Both the position numbers and the translations under genes were made by a program. Below, in pieces: positions 17,070-28,627 of a DNA stretch of 34,481 bases. Under the pieces are notes generated by a model. The model did not search any database, was not told the DNA's origin, and worked only from the letters and a program-made list of their open reading frames with translations. The stretch comes from Acidobacterium sp. S8 (GTDB lineage Bacteria > Acidobacteriota > Terriglobia > Terriglobales > Acidobacteriaceae). Position 1 is the first letter of the stretch; every line of letters starts with the position of its first letter. The DNA lies in the NCBI RefSeq assembly GCF_009765985.1, contig NZ_LMUM01000004.1, forward strand, positions 170,527-205,007, read 5' to 3'.

Positions 17070-17365
17070 TTAGACCGCCCATCCTACCATACGTCTGCCT
17101 TCGCTAAACATTGCAAACAGGTCAAACCACACTTCTAATCTGCCTGTCGATGCGTACAGATTGCTGGCCGCGGTGACCGGGCTGGTCTCAACTGCGATGC
17201 GCGACAGCAGACCCCAGTACCCCTCGATAAATTTCAGGATCGAAAACATGGCCGGAGTATCCGTGTGAAATGTGACCAGCCGTTGTGTAAGGTGATACGA
17301 AAAGCAGCGGAATGCGCGTGCCGTTATCGAAGAAGTCGAGCGGCTGCCATGTGCTCAATCATGTC
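17070..17365 (-). pseudogene. Phosphoesterase (acid phosphatase/phospholipase C family) C-terminal remnant
   Basis: Reading the minus strand, one frame gives LDFFDNGTRIPLLFVSPYTTAGHISHGYSG. After a frameshift near 17247 the next frame gives FSILKFIEGYWGL and continues to GRLEVWFDLFAMFS and a stop at 17070. The order G-T-R-I-P, V-S-P-Y, G-H-x-x-H and S-I-L-K-F-I-E is that of the C-terminus of PF04185-type phosphoesterases. Roughly 95 residues survive and the catalytic N-terminal part is absent. It is a pseudogene. Confidence 0.7.
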
Positions 17366-17830
17366 CGGCAAGCCACCCGACCTTTTTTCAGCATTAGCGG
17401 CAATAGGTGGCTACAGAACGGCTTTTAACATTTCAGTTTGGCTCTGTTGCTGATGTTGGCTGTAAATTGATTCGCCTTTCGACGAAATCCGTTACCAGCT
17501 GTTGAAAACCAAAAATCAATGTACTGCATCATAGATATTCGTTGCGACTTCCCCCATTTGAGTAGCGACCTCGGGGGAGGAGCGCTGCTCAAAAAGCGAC
17601 GCCAGCGGGATTGATGATTCCGCTGGCGTTTGCATATTCACTCGCGAATCCGTGAAGTGCACGACGCGTTCATGCCCCGGCATCAATGCTATTTTCGCAA
17701 GCCTGAACATAGCCAAGGAATTTCTAAGCCGGAAATTCCAGTTTGCTCGATGCTACGGTACATGGTTTTTCGGAGCCGGGTGAACGAAACGCCAGTCGAA
17801 TCTAAAACTGCAGATCGTACAATCAAGAAA
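17366..17830. other. Upstream region of the MATE gene
   Basis: Apart from the hairpin at 17591-17629, nothing supportable was found. A 66-residue minus-strand frame (17516-17716, TTG start) spans the hairpin and lacks a ribosome site. The MATE promoter should lie here but was not pinned down. Confidence 0.4.
17591..17629 (-). terminator. Hairpin with T-run, terminator-like on the minus strand
   Basis: A perfect 10-bp stem (17599-17608 with 17620-17629) encloses an 11-base loop. On the minus strand it is followed by CGC and five T. No minus-strand gene is seen immediately upstream, so it may be left over from a lost gene. Confidence 0.45.
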
Positions 17831-19159
17831 ATGTCCTACTGGTATCGGCGCGTCTTTCTGCTAGCCATCCCGCTGATTCTTTCCAATCTGACGCAGCCGC
17901 TGCTCTCCACAGTGGATACGATTCTCTCTGGCCATTTGCCGGGTGCGGCCGTACTCGGTGGAGTTGCCGTGGGAGGCATTCTTTTCAATTCAATCTATTG
18001 GACCTTCGGGTTCCTTCGTATGGCAACTACAGGGCTCGTCGCTCAGGCGCACGGAGCCGGTGATCAGGACAGGCTCATGCATCACTTCGGTCGGGCGCTG
18101 CTCACCGCTTGCCTGATCGGAGCCTTGATCCTCCTGATTCAAAAGCCGCTTATCTCTACCGCGTTGACGCTGCTTGGCGCTCACTCAGAAGTGCGCCAGG
18201 CTGCGTTGGTTTATTGCGGTATCCGGATCTGGTCGGCGCCGGCAGCGCTGGCGAATTACACCATCCTCGGATACCTGCTGGGTCGACAGCATGCGCGAAC
18301 CGCTTTGCTTCTGCAAGCGACAATCAACATTGTCAACGTGGCTGTAGCTCTCACTCTGGTTCTGTGGCGACACTGGGGTGTTGCCGGCATCGCTACCGCA
18401 ACAATGGCCGCGGAATGGACAGGATGCGTCATCGGTCTTGCGCTCATGCTTGCCAGTGGGGCGCGTGTCAGGCATCTGCGCTGGAACGAACTGATGGACG
18501 GCGCCAGCCTGCGCCGCCTCTTTGCTCTCAATCGCGACATTCTTCTTCGCACTCTGAGTCTGGTCGCCGCCTACGCGTGGTTTACGCGTACCGGAGCGCG
18601 CAGCGGAGATGCGATCCTGGCCGCAAACGCCGTTCTCATCAACTTTCTTTGGATAGCGGGTTACGGACTGGACGGATTTGCCAATGCCACTGAAGCGCTG
18701 GTGGGCGAAGCGATTGGCGCGCAGCGAGTGTCGGACTTTCGTGCCGTGCTAAAAGCCAGTTCGGTTTCAGCCTTTACTGTCGCTGGAGCAATCTCATTTT
18801 TGTATCTGATATTCGGGCGTCATATCATCGCTATTTTTACGAATCAGGGCGCCATTCGTTCACTTGCCGAGGAGTTTTTACCCTGGCTGATCGTGCTTCC
18901 TCTGGTAGCTGTCTGGAGTTTTCTGCTCGATGGTGTTTTCATCGGAGCCACTCGCGCTCAGGAACTCCGAGACAGCATGCTGATTTCCCTCATCGGATTT
19001 TTAGGCCTTGCTGTGGTTCTAACGGCGCGTTTCGGAAATCACGGTCTATGGTGCGCGATGCTGGCCTTTATGGCTTTGCGCGCAGCCACACTGGGACTTC
19101 GTCTCCCAGCAGTCGAACGAAAATCTTTTGTGATGTCTGAAGATCCAGTTGAGGCATAG
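17831..19159 (+). CDS. MATE family efflux transporter (DinF-like)
   Basis: This is an inner-membrane multidrug/toxin antiporter with about 12 membrane helices. The ATG at 17831 (MSYWYRRVFLLAIPLILSNL) gives 442 residues, the normal DinF/MATE length. The frame is open further upstream to 17630, but those 67 residues are not MATE-like. Typical features are the N-terminal PLILSNLTQPLLSTVDTILSG, the loop FGFLRMATTGLVAQAHGAGD and the second-half GLDGFANATEALVGEAIGA. Substrate and coupling ion are not evident from the sequence. The upstream ribosome site is weak (AAGAAA). A secreted glutaminase-A-like gene follows 72 bases downstream. Confidence 0.9.
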   Translation: MSYWYRRVFLLAIPLILSNLTQPLLSTVDTILSGHLPGAAVLGGVAVGGILFNSIYWTFGFLRMATTGLVAQAHGAGDQDRLMHHFGRALLTACLIGALILLIQKPLISTALTLLGAHSEVRQAALVYCGIRIWSAPAALANYTILGYLLGRQHARTALLLQATINIVNVAVALTLVLWRHWGVAGIATATMAAEWTGCVIGLALMLASGARVRHLRWNELMDGASLRRLFALNRDILLRTLSLVAAYAWFTRTGARSGDAILAANAVLINFLWIAGYGLDGFANATEALVGEAIGAQRVSDFRAVLKASSVSAFTVAGAISFLYLIFGRHIIAIFTNQGAIRSLAEEFLPWLIVLPLVAVWSFLLDGVFIGATRAQELRDSMLISLIGFLGLAVVLTARFGNHGLWCAMLAFMALRAATLGLRLPAVERKSFVMSEDPVEA

Positions 19160-19231
19160 CTGCCTGGATCAAAATCAGATCAAAGCCATGCAGGTGGAAG
19201 CGTTTACACTCTAAGAAAACAATGGTATTCA

Positions 19232-21337
19232 ATGGACATGCAAAATTCCCGCTCTTCTGGTTCTGCTTTAGGTCTTTCTGCGCTGATATTAGCCTCTGCT
19301 TTGGGTGTCTGTGGAGTGCAGGCGCAAGAGCCTGTTACGGCTCGCACTCCCGCCACGCCGCTTGTGTTACATGATCCTTATTTCAGCGTCTGGTCATTCA
19401 ATGATGCATTGACCGACGGTCCGACCCGTCATTGGACGGGAACTCATCAACAAATGTCGGGACTGGTGCGCATTGATGGAAAGACATTTCGATTTCTCGG
19501 TGACGATCGGGACACCACGGCACTGAAGCAGGTTTCGCGCGCGATATGGCCGACGCGGACGATCTACGATTTTGAAGATGCGGGAATCCACCTGACGCTG
19601 ACATTCTTTACTCCGGCCTTGCCGCAGGACCTCGACATACTCTCTCGCCCCGTCACCTATGTAAGCTGGGACGTGCGTTCAACCGACGGCCAGCCGCATA
19701 ACGTATCTGTGTACTTTGACGCAACCGCGCAACTGGCGACCAATACGGACGATGACACCGTCGTCTGGGGACGCGAGCGAGTTGGCGACATGCAAGCCCT
19801 TCGCATCGGAACAAATGCGCAGCCGGTGCTCGCAAAATCTGGCGACAATCTGCGCATCGATTGGGGATGGTTCTATCTGGCTGTTCCGCCGCAACCAGGA
19901 ACAGAGACAGCGGCCAGCAATTGGGAAGCGCGCGAACAATTCGCTAAAGGTGGATCCTTACCGACAACGGACGACCTTGATATGCCGGCCGCGGTAAAGC
20001 ACGGCCAACCGCTCCTCGCAGTTCGTTTCGACCTCGGCAGTGTTGGGAGTGCGACGGTTTCGCGCCGCGTGCTGTTGGCTTATGACGATCGTTTTTCCAT
20101 CGAATATCTGAATCGGAAACTTCGAGCCTATTGGCGCCGCAATGGCATGACCACAGCGGAAATGCTGGAAAAGGCCGAGTCCGAAGAGTCGTCGCTGCGT
20201 ACCAAAGCCGAAACCTTCGATAAAGAATTGGTAACCGACCTCACACAACAAGGTGGCTCGCACTACGCGCAACTGGCGACGCTCGCCTTTCGGCAGACGA
20301 TAGCTGCACACAAACTGGTTACCGACGTAGACGGCAAGCCAATGCTTTTCTCGAAAGAGAACTTCAGCAACGGCTGCATCGATACGGTTGATGTCACGTA
20401 TCCATCCGCGCCGTTCTTTCTGCTGCTGAATCCAAAATTGCTGCAGGCGCAGCTTGACCCCATGTTGGAATACGCGAGCCTGCCGCGCTGGCGCTGGCCC
20501 TTCGCGCCACATGATCTTGGTCAATATCCGCTCGCGAATGGACAAGTCTACGGCGGCGGCGAACGCACCGAGGAAGATCAGATGCCGGTGGAAGAGAGCG
20601 GCAATCTCATCATCCTTACCAATGCACTGGCGCACGCACAGGGCTCAGCCGCCTTCGCCGAAAAATACTGGCCTGTGTTGACGAAATGGGCCGAATATCT
20701 GAAGGAAAAAGGCCTGGACCCGGAAAATCAGCTCAGCACCGATGACTTTGCCGGCCATCTTCCTCACAATACGAATCTCTCCATCAAAGCCATCGACGCT
20801 TTAGGCAGCTACGCACAGCTGGCTGAAATGCTCGGCAAGAAACAGGAGGCAGCCGAGTACCGCAAACTCGCCCAACAGATGGCTGCCAAGTGGAAGGAGA
20901 TGGCCGTTGATGGCGACCATTACAAGCTTGCCTTCGACCAGCAGGGAAGCTGGAGCCAGAAATACAACCTTGTATGGGATCGAGTGCTCGGCCTGCATCT
21001 CTTCTCGCCGCAGATTGTCGATCAGGAGATGGCCTTCTACCTCAAACATCAGAACGAGTTTGGACTGCCGCTCGATAATCGCAAAACCTATACCAAGCTC
21101 GATTGGATCGTGTGGACGGCGACACTCAGCGACAAGCAGAGTGACTTTATCGCGCTCACTGATCCGCTCTATAAATATATGACCGAATCACCGACACGCG
21201 TTCCCTTGAGTGACTGGTTTGAAACGACAGATGGACGCCAAGTCGGATTCCAGGCGCGCTCCGTCGTCGGCGGCGTTTACATGAAGATGCTCGCTGATCC
21301 CGCGATGTGGAAGAAGTGGGCAAGCATGGGCAAGTAA
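19232..21337 (+). CDS. Secreted DUF4965/glutaminase A-like protein
   Basis: The 701-residue protein has a signal peptide (about residues 1-31, hydrophobic core LGLSALILASALGVCG, cleaved before QEP). An N-terminal beta-rich domain with TPLVLHDPYFSVWSFND follows. The C-terminal alpha-toroid-like half (about 330-700) includes KENFSNGCIDTVDVTYPSAP, LPRWRWPFAPHDLGQYP and EESGNLIILTNALA. This is the domain set of fungal and bacterial glutaminase A (DUF4964/DUF5127/DUF4965/DUF1793), which hydrolyses glutamine outside the cell. In acidobacteria the true substrate is unproven. Two in-frame ATGs (19232 and 19238) are possible starts. The following aldo/keto reductase gene is 65 bases away on the same strand. 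Confidence 0.88.
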   Translation: MDMQNSRSSGSALGLSALILASALGVCGVQAQEPVTARTPATPLVLHDPYFSVWSFNDALTDGPTRHWTGTHQQMSGLVRIDGKTFRFLGDDRDTTALKQVSRAIWPTRTIYDFEDAGIHLTLTFFTPALPQDLDILSRPVTYVSWDVRSTDGQPHNVSVYFDATAQLATNTDDDTVVWGRERVGDMQALRIGTNAQPVLAKSGDNLRIDWGWFYLAVPPQPGTETAASNWEAREQFAKGGSLPTTDDLDMPAAVKHGQPLLAVRFDLGSVGSATVSRRVLLAYDDRFSIEYLNRKLRAYWRRNGMTTAEMLEKAESEESSLRTKAETFDKELVTDLTQQGGSHYAQLATLAFRQTIAAHKLVTDVDGKPMLFSKENFSNGCIDTVDVTYPSAPFFLLLNPKLLQAQLDPMLEYASLPRWRWPFAPHDLGQYPLANGQVYGGGERTEEDQMPVEESGNLIILTNALAHAQGSAAFAEKYWPVLTKWAEYLKEKGLDPENQLSTDDFAGHLPHNTNLSIKAIDALGSYAQLAEMLGKKQEAAEYRKLAQQMAAKWKEMAVDGDHYKLAFDQQGSWSQKYNLVWDRVLGLHLFSPQIVDQEMAFYLKHQNEFGLPLDNRKTYTKLDWIVWTATLSDKQSDFIALTDPLYKYMTESPTRVPLSDWFETTDGRQVGFQARSVVGGVYMKMLADPAMWKKWASMGK

Positions 21338-21402
21338 AACGATTCACACGCGCCTCCGGTTGCCGCGCTAAGATAGTAACGTTCGGAATCGGAGGTGTGG
21401 TG

Positions 21403-22464
21403 GTGAGCGAAACCAATCATGACAGACGTCAGTTTCTCAAAACGGGTGGGGCAGTAGCAGCCGCCCTGGTAACTGGCGCAGGCGCAACCCTCCCCGCTGC
21501 TGCGCGAACGCTGCCCGAGCTTCCTTCGAATCCCGTCACACCCAAAGCCATGCCGACGCGCAATCTTGGCCAGACCGGATATCGCGTCGGAGTCTTCAGC
21601 CTTGGCGGTCAGGCTGCTCTCGAGCGCGCGAATAACGAGGAGGTCTCCGTCGCCATCATCAACCGCGCTCTCGACCTCGGCGTGAACTACCTCGATACCT
21701 CGTCCATCTATGGTGGCCCTCCGCGCTGGAGCGAGCAATATCTCGGCAAGGTGATGAAGACCCGGCGCTCCGAGGCTTTTCTCGCAACCAAGACAAAAGA
21801 GCGTACCCGCGACGACTCCATGCGCATGATCGAAGAGTCGCTGAAGCTTCTCCAAACGGATTACGTCGATCTCTGGCAGCTTCATGACATCGGCACTATG
21901 ACCGATGTGAACGAGGTCTTCGCCAAGGGTGGCGCGATGGAAGCGCTCATCGAAATGCACGACCAGAAGGTCGTTCGCAACCTTGGCATCACCGGCCATT
22001 ATCGTCCCGACGCGCTCACGGAATGCATCCACCGCTATCCATTCGATACGATCCTGATGGCGCTCAACGCCGCTGATCCGCACCAGTTCAGCTTCCGGGA
22101 CCAGCTCTTACCCCTCGCAGTCGAAAAGCAGATGGGCATCATCGGCATGAAGATTCCCGCGCGCGGACGTATCCTCTCAACCTGGACGCCTCCTCCCATC
22201 GAAGAGCAGAAGCATAGCTGGGAAGGCATGGTGCTTGCTCCGAGATCCGGTACCATCACTATGCGCGAAGCGCTGTACTACACGCTGTCTCATCCAGTCA
22301 GCACGGTTATCATTGGTTGCGATTCCGTAGCGCAACTGGAAGAAAATGTAGCTCTGGCGCGCGCGTATACGCCACTCAGCAACTCACAGATGGCCGCTCT
22401 CGAAGCGAAAACGGAGCCCGTAGCAAGCCAGTCTCTCTTCTTCCGCCATTATGACCGCGCTTAA
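21403..22464 (+). CDS. Tat-exported aldo/keto reductase
   Basis: This NADPH-type (beta/alpha)8 oxidoreductase is predicted to be exported folded. A perfect GGAGGT at 21391-21396 precedes three consecutive GTG codons; the third (21403) gives the best spacing and 353 residues. R8-R9 in DRRQFLKTGG forms the twin-arginine motif, followed by the hydrophobic segment AVAAALVTGAGATL. Aldo/keto reductase signatures are TRNLGQTGYRVGVFSLGG, LGVNYLDTSSIYG (catalytic Asp and Tyr), FLATKTKER (Lys) and LWQLHDIG (His). The conserved C-terminus (PVSTVIIGCDSVAQLEEN) is present. An upstream ATG at 21307 would overlap the previous gene and is rejected. Substrate unknown. Confidence 0.9.
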   Translation: MSETNHDRRQFLKTGGAVAAALVTGAGATLPAAARTLPELPSNPVTPKAMPTRNLGQTGYRVGVFSLGGQAALERANNEEVSVAIINRALDLGVNYLDTSSIYGGPPRWSEQYLGKVMKTRRSEAFLATKTKERTRDDSMRMIEESLKLLQTDYVDLWQLHDIGTMTDVNEVFAKGGAMEALIEMHDQKVVRNLGITGHYRPDALTECIHRYPFDTILMALNAADPHQFSFRDQLLPLAVEKQMGIIGMKIPARGRILSTWTPPPIEEQKHSWEGMVLAPRSGTITMREALYYTLSHPVSTVIIGCDSVAQLEENVALARAYTPLSNSQMAALEAKTEPVASQSLFFRHYDRA

Positions 22465-22516
22465 TGTAACTGTTATTGCGACAAAAATCAGAGGACGCAT
22501 ACTACGCCCACTTCTA

Positions 22517-24592
22517 TTAAGCAGAGACGTCTAGCTCACGCAGTAGAAACGCATAGTCCATAGCAATTTCTTTCAGGTAGTCATAGCGTCCTGAAGCGCC
22601 ACCATGCCCGGCAGTCATATTGGTGTGCAGCAGTAGCGAATTGTTATCCGTCTTCAGCGTACGCAGCTTTGCGACATACTTTGCTGGCTCCCAATACATC
22701 ACCTGGCTGTCGTAGAGCGATGTTTTCACGAGCATCGCCGGATACGATTTTGCCTCAAGATTGTCGTAAGGCGAGTAGCCGAGCATGTAATCGAATGCTT
22801 CCTTTTCGTTCGGATTGCCCCATTCCTCATACTCGGGAACCGTGAGCGGCAGGGAAGCGTCCAGCATCGTATTCATCACGTCGACAAACGGCACATGCGA
22901 AATGACGGCGCGAAAGAGATCGGGACGCATATTTGTAACTGTGCCCATCAACAATCCACCGGCGCTGCCGCCTTCTATCGCAACTCGCGTCGGATCTCCG
23001 TAACCACTTGCTGTAAGGTGTTGTGCCACGGCAATGAAATCCGTAAACGTATTGAGCTTTTGCATCAACCGGCCGGCATCGTGCCATGGTTTACCCAGAT
23101 CACCGCCTCCGCGAATATGCGCATAGGCAATCACGAAGCCGCGATCAAGCAAGCTCAGACGATTACTGTTAAAGCCGACCGGCAGCGAGTAACCATACGA
23201 ACCGTAGCCATAGAGATAGAGCGGATTTTTTCCGCCCTCAAACCTGTCTTTGCGGTACACAACCGATACAGGGACCTTCACGCCGTCCGGCGCAACCGCA
23301 AACAGTCGTTCAGAGGCATATAGGGTGCGATCAAACTCGCCAGGCACCTCAAGCTGCTTGAGCAGCGTCGATTCTCCTGTCATCACGTCATACTCGTAGG
23401 CAGAGCTGGGTGTCACGAGCGATTGATACGCATAGCGAAACTTCGTTGTGTCGAAGACGCGATTGACATGCGGATGCGCGCTGTAAACCGGCTCGGGAAA
23501 AGCGATCTCCTGCACAGATTGGGTTTCGGTGCCGTCGCCTGCAAAGCGCAGCACGCGCATGTGCTCCAGGCCGTCGCGACGCTCACAAGCAACATAAAAC
23601 TGAGCGAAAAGATCAACCTCTTCCAGCATCACTTCTGCGCGGTGTGGAATGACTTCCGTCCAGTTATCCGTATCCGGATTTTCTACCGGAGCAGTCACCA
23701 ATCGAAAATTACGCCCGGTATCATTGGCGCGAATAAAGAACTTTCCGTTGCGATGATCAATGTAATACTCAATGTTTTCGCGTCGCTTCGCGATCAACCT
23801 GAATGTCGCATCCGGCGTCTCCGCATCCAGAAACCGCGCTTCACTCGTCGTGTGGCTGCCCGACTCCAGAACGATATATTTGTCATCACGTGTTCGACCT
23901 GCGCCGATGTTGAACCGTTCATCTGTCTCTTCGTAGACGAGCACGTCCTGCGCATGCGAAACACCCAGCGTATGCCGATAGAGTTGATACTGCCGCTTCT
24001 GTTCTTCATCCTCGACGGTATAGAAGATGGTCTTGTTATCTGCGGCCCAGACAACCGACCCGGTGCGCTCTACCTGTTCCGGCAGCACTTCACCAGTGCG
24101 CAGGTCCTTTACACGCAGCGTGTACTGTCGAAAGCCTTTATTGTCGAAGGAGTATGCCAGCAGGTTGCCGTCATCAGAAACGGTCATACCACCCAGCGCC
24201 ATGAAGCTCTCGCCCTTTGCCAGCTCATTTACATCCAGAATTACACCTTCTGGTGCATCCAGCGAGTCTTGCTTGCGGCAGTAAATCGGATATTGCTGGC
24301 CTTCCTCGGTCCGCGTGTAGTACCAGTAATCGCCATCGCGGAAGGGAACCGAAATATCCGTCTCTTTGATGTGGCTCAGCATCTCTCGATAGAGAGTATC
24401 CTGCAGTTCCTTCGTCGGATCGAGCACAGCCGCGGTATAAGCATTCTCCGCTTCGAGATAGGCAATTGTTTCTGAACTTTCTTTATCGCGTAGCCATCCA
24501 TAGTCGTCGACAAGCGTGTGTCCGTGCAGGGTGGTTTCGGTGCGGCGTGGTTTTGCTAAGGGGAAAGAAGATGAATCGGTTGCAATTGGCAT
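22517..24592 (-). CDS. ptrB: Oligopeptidase B (prolyl oligopeptidase family, S9A)
   Basis: This serine peptidase cleaves short peptides after Arg or Lys. The ATG at 24592 (MPIATDSSSFPLAKPRR) gives 691 residues, the usual length; the open frame extends 15 codons further to 24637 without support. An N-terminal beta-propeller (about 60-400) is followed by the alpha/beta-hydrolase domain. The catalytic Ser is S543 in GGSAGG, the Asp is D628 in SLYDSQV, and the His is H663 in TAGHGG. The acidic pocket residues of oligopeptidase B were not checked. No signal peptide, so cytoplasmic. It converges with the aldo/keto reductase gene with 52 bases between them and no clear terminator. Confidence 0.92.
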   Translation of the reverse strand: MPIATDSSSFPLAKPRRTETTLHGHTLVDDYGWLRDKESSETIAYLEAENAYTAAVLDPTKELQDTLYREMLSHIKETDISVPFRDGDYWYYTRTEEGQQYPIYCRKQDSLDAPEGVILDVNELAKGESFMALGGMTVSDDGNLLAYSFDNKGFRQYTLRVKDLRTGEVLPEQVERTGSVVWAADNKTIFYTVEDEEQKRQYQLYRHTLGVSHAQDVLVYEETDERFNIGAGRTRDDKYIVLESGSHTTSEARFLDAETPDATFRLIAKRRENIEYYIDHRNGKFFIRANDTGRNFRLVTAPVENPDTDNWTEVIPHRAEVMLEEVDLFAQFYVACERRDGLEHMRVLRFAGDGTETQSVQEIAFPEPVYSAHPHVNRVFDTTKFRYAYQSLVTPSSAYEYDVMTGESTLLKQLEVPGEFDRTLYASERLFAVAPDGVKVPVSVVYRKDRFEGGKNPLYLYGYGSYGYSLPVGFNSNRLSLLDRGFVIAYAHIRGGGDLGKPWHDAGRLMQKLNTFTDFIAVAQHLTASGYGDPTRVAIEGGSAGGLLMGTVTNMRPDLFRAVISHVPFVDVMNTMLDASLPLTVPEYEEWGNPNEKEAFDYMLGYSPYDNLEAKSYPAMLVKTSLYDSQVMYWEPAKYVAKLRTLKTDNNSLLLHTNMTAGHGGASGRYDYLKEIAMDYAFLLRELDVSA

Positions 24593-24678
24593 ACATCTCA
24601 AGAATAGTCTGCTGGCGCGACCCCGCCAAGAGAACACATCGCCAGCCCCGCCGCTATAGACGGTTTTTGCAATAGTGC

Positions 24679-24837
24679 TTACAGGGGCATCCTGCGAGAA
24701 GTCTCTCGCGATCCCACATTCTCACGCTTCACATCTTTGCAAAGGAGCAACGGTGTCTGAGGGCGGTACATCCTGAAGCCGAGACAGACTCCAAATAAAA
24801 ATGAAACTATCAGTACCGTCGGAAAAGTAGGGATCAT
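24679..24837 (-). CDS. Possible 52-residue membrane protein
   Basis: A consensus ribosome site (AAGGAG) sits 6-7 bases before the ATG at 24837. The product MIPTFPTVLIVSFLFGVCLG... has one hydrophobic segment (about residues 7-21) and a basic C-terminus (K/R-rich). This is the layout of a small single-pass membrane protein. It lies between ptrB and clpC, downstream of the clpC terminator, on the minus strand. No family is recognised. Confidence 0.5.
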   Translation of the reverse strand: MIPTFPTVLIVSFLFGVCLGFRMYRPQTPLLLCKDVKRENVGSRETSRRMPL

Positions 24838-24910
24838 CGCAAAGCTCCTTCCAAAACTGACGCAGAGTTGCGTCACATATTTGGTGCTTTGCCGCCGAGA
24901 ATCGTTTCGC

Positions 24911-24947
24911 AAAAGAAGAGCCCCGTCCGCAGGGAACGGGGCTTTTT
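24911..24947. terminator. Bidirectional intrinsic terminator after clpC
   Basis: The stem AGCCCCGT (24919-24926) pairs with ACGGGGCT (24936-24943) around a 9-base loop. It is followed by a T run on the plus strand and by TCTTCTTTT on the minus strand. It lies 18 bases past the clpC stop. Confidence 0.8.
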
Positions 24948-24964
24948 CAGGCCTGAAGCTTAGA

Positions 24965-27424
<2,460 letters not shown>

Positions 27425-27472
27425 GTTCCCCCTAAGAAGGCTGCTGCGGTTGTCGAATCTCGGACTTCGTCC

Positions 27473-27495
27473 AAACCCTTCTTTTATGAGGGTTT
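27473..27495. other. Short hairpin upstream of clpC
   Basis: AAACCCT (27473-27479) pairs with AGGGTTT (27489-27495) around a 9-base loop, about 50 bases upstream of the clpC start. It is not a CIRCE element (no TTAGCACTC/GAGTGCTAA). It could be a leader structure or chance. Confidence 0.3.
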
Positions 27496-27649
27496 ATTCG
27501 CAGACTGCATATACCTTCGTCCGTGCCGCCGCCATCAACCCACTTGAAAACTGGCCCGGTTGAGTGCGGCCTTTGGTCTGGGTGCTCTCGCATCCATCCC
27601 GCTTATCCGAAATAGCTGTGCCAGCTCTCTCGGTCGTAGTTCGATCCGC

Positions 27650-28420
27650 TCAGACCTCCTGCGGATGCAATTCTTCTACGCGACCCTTTTCGAGCCGCAG
27701 AACCCGGCTACATCGCCGCGCCAACGCCATATTGTGCGTGACAAGTATGGACGTCAGGTGATGGCTTTGATGCAGCCGCTCAATCAATCTAAAGACCAGA
27801 TCGGCAGTTCCACCGTCAAGATCGCCCGTGGGCTCATCCGCCAATAACAGCTTTGGCTGCGTAACCAGTGCCCGGGCGAGTGAAACGCGCTGCTGTTCGC
27901 CACCGGAAAGCTCGCCGGCTCGATGATCAGTACGGTCCCCTAACTCCACTTGTTCCAGCCACTTCTGCGCGGATTTGCCGGCTTCGGCCTTCGATAGGCC
28001 TCTGGCAAGCAACGGCATCGCAACGTTTTCCAGCGCCGTAAATTCAGGCAGAAGATAGTGAAATTGCCAGACATAGCCGACTTCCCGGTTGCGGAAGGAG
28101 GAGGCCTGCTTGGTCGAAAGCGTTTTCAATGGGGTTGAGGCGCAGTATACGTCACCGCCGGAAGGAGTATCAAGAGCACCTAAAATGTGCAAAAGCGTGC
28201 TTTTTCCTGCCCCGGATTGCCCTACGATTGCCAGCAGATCGCCTTGCGCGACCTCAAAACTAAGTCCTTCAAACAGCACCAGCTTTCCGCGCCCTGTCGT
28301 GTACTCCTTGCGCAGGTTTTTGACCTGTACTAATGGATGCGCGCGTTCAGTGGAAGGGCTCAGACCAGAAATTGCCGTATTCCCGGAAGGCAGGCCTGAG
28401 CTGGTTGAGAAGGTTCCCAT
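27650..28420 (-). CDS. lolD: ABC transporter ATPase, LolD family
   Basis: This is the ATPase of a lipoprotein-release or MacB-type exporter. The ATG at 28420 has GAGG about 6 bases upstream and gives 256 residues; the open frame extends to 28594 without support. Walker A is GQSGAGKST (67-75), the signature LSGGEQQR (171-178), and Walker B LLLADEP (191-197). The Q-loop region VWQFHYLLPEFTALEN is diagnostic of LolD. The first ~25 residues are a Ser/Thr/Gly-rich extension not usual in LolD. The likely partner permease lies upstream on the same strand at 29973-31226, separated by a phospholipase gene and a ~207-base gap. Confidence 0.88.
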   Translation of the reverse strand: MGTFSTSSGLPSGNTAISGLSPSTERAHPLVQVKNLRKEYTTGRGKLVLFEGLSFEVAQGDLLAIVGQSGAGKSTLLHILGALDTPSGGDVYCASTPLKTLSTKQASSFRNREVGYVWQFHYLLPEFTALENVAMPLLARGLSKAEAGKSAQKWLEQVELGDRTDHRAGELSGGEQQRVSLARALVTQPKLLLADEPTGDLDGGTADLVFRLIERLHQSHHLTSILVTHNMALARRCSRVLRLEKGRVEELHPQEV

Positions 28421-28627
28421 ACTTACCTCTAACACTGTTGGACACCAAAAAGGAAGCGCTGGCTCGCACGTTTTTGTGTCAGCGAACAAAATGTTCCCGG
28501 CAGGTACACGCGCGTAGACGACTTTCAGTAGATAGTTGCAGGCGGCCTGCCAAACATTTCCATCAGTTCTTGCGAAATCTGAAGGAATCGGCAAATCTTC
28601 GTTTCGGCAGCAAAAACAAGGCTATTT

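Noticed and set aside
17516-17716. Minus-strand 66-codon frame
   Set aside because: TTG start without a ribosome site, and it spans a strong hairpin; no family features.
23423-24475. Long plus-strand open frame of 350 codons
   Set aside because: Antisense to oligopeptidase B, whose catalytic triad and length are complete.
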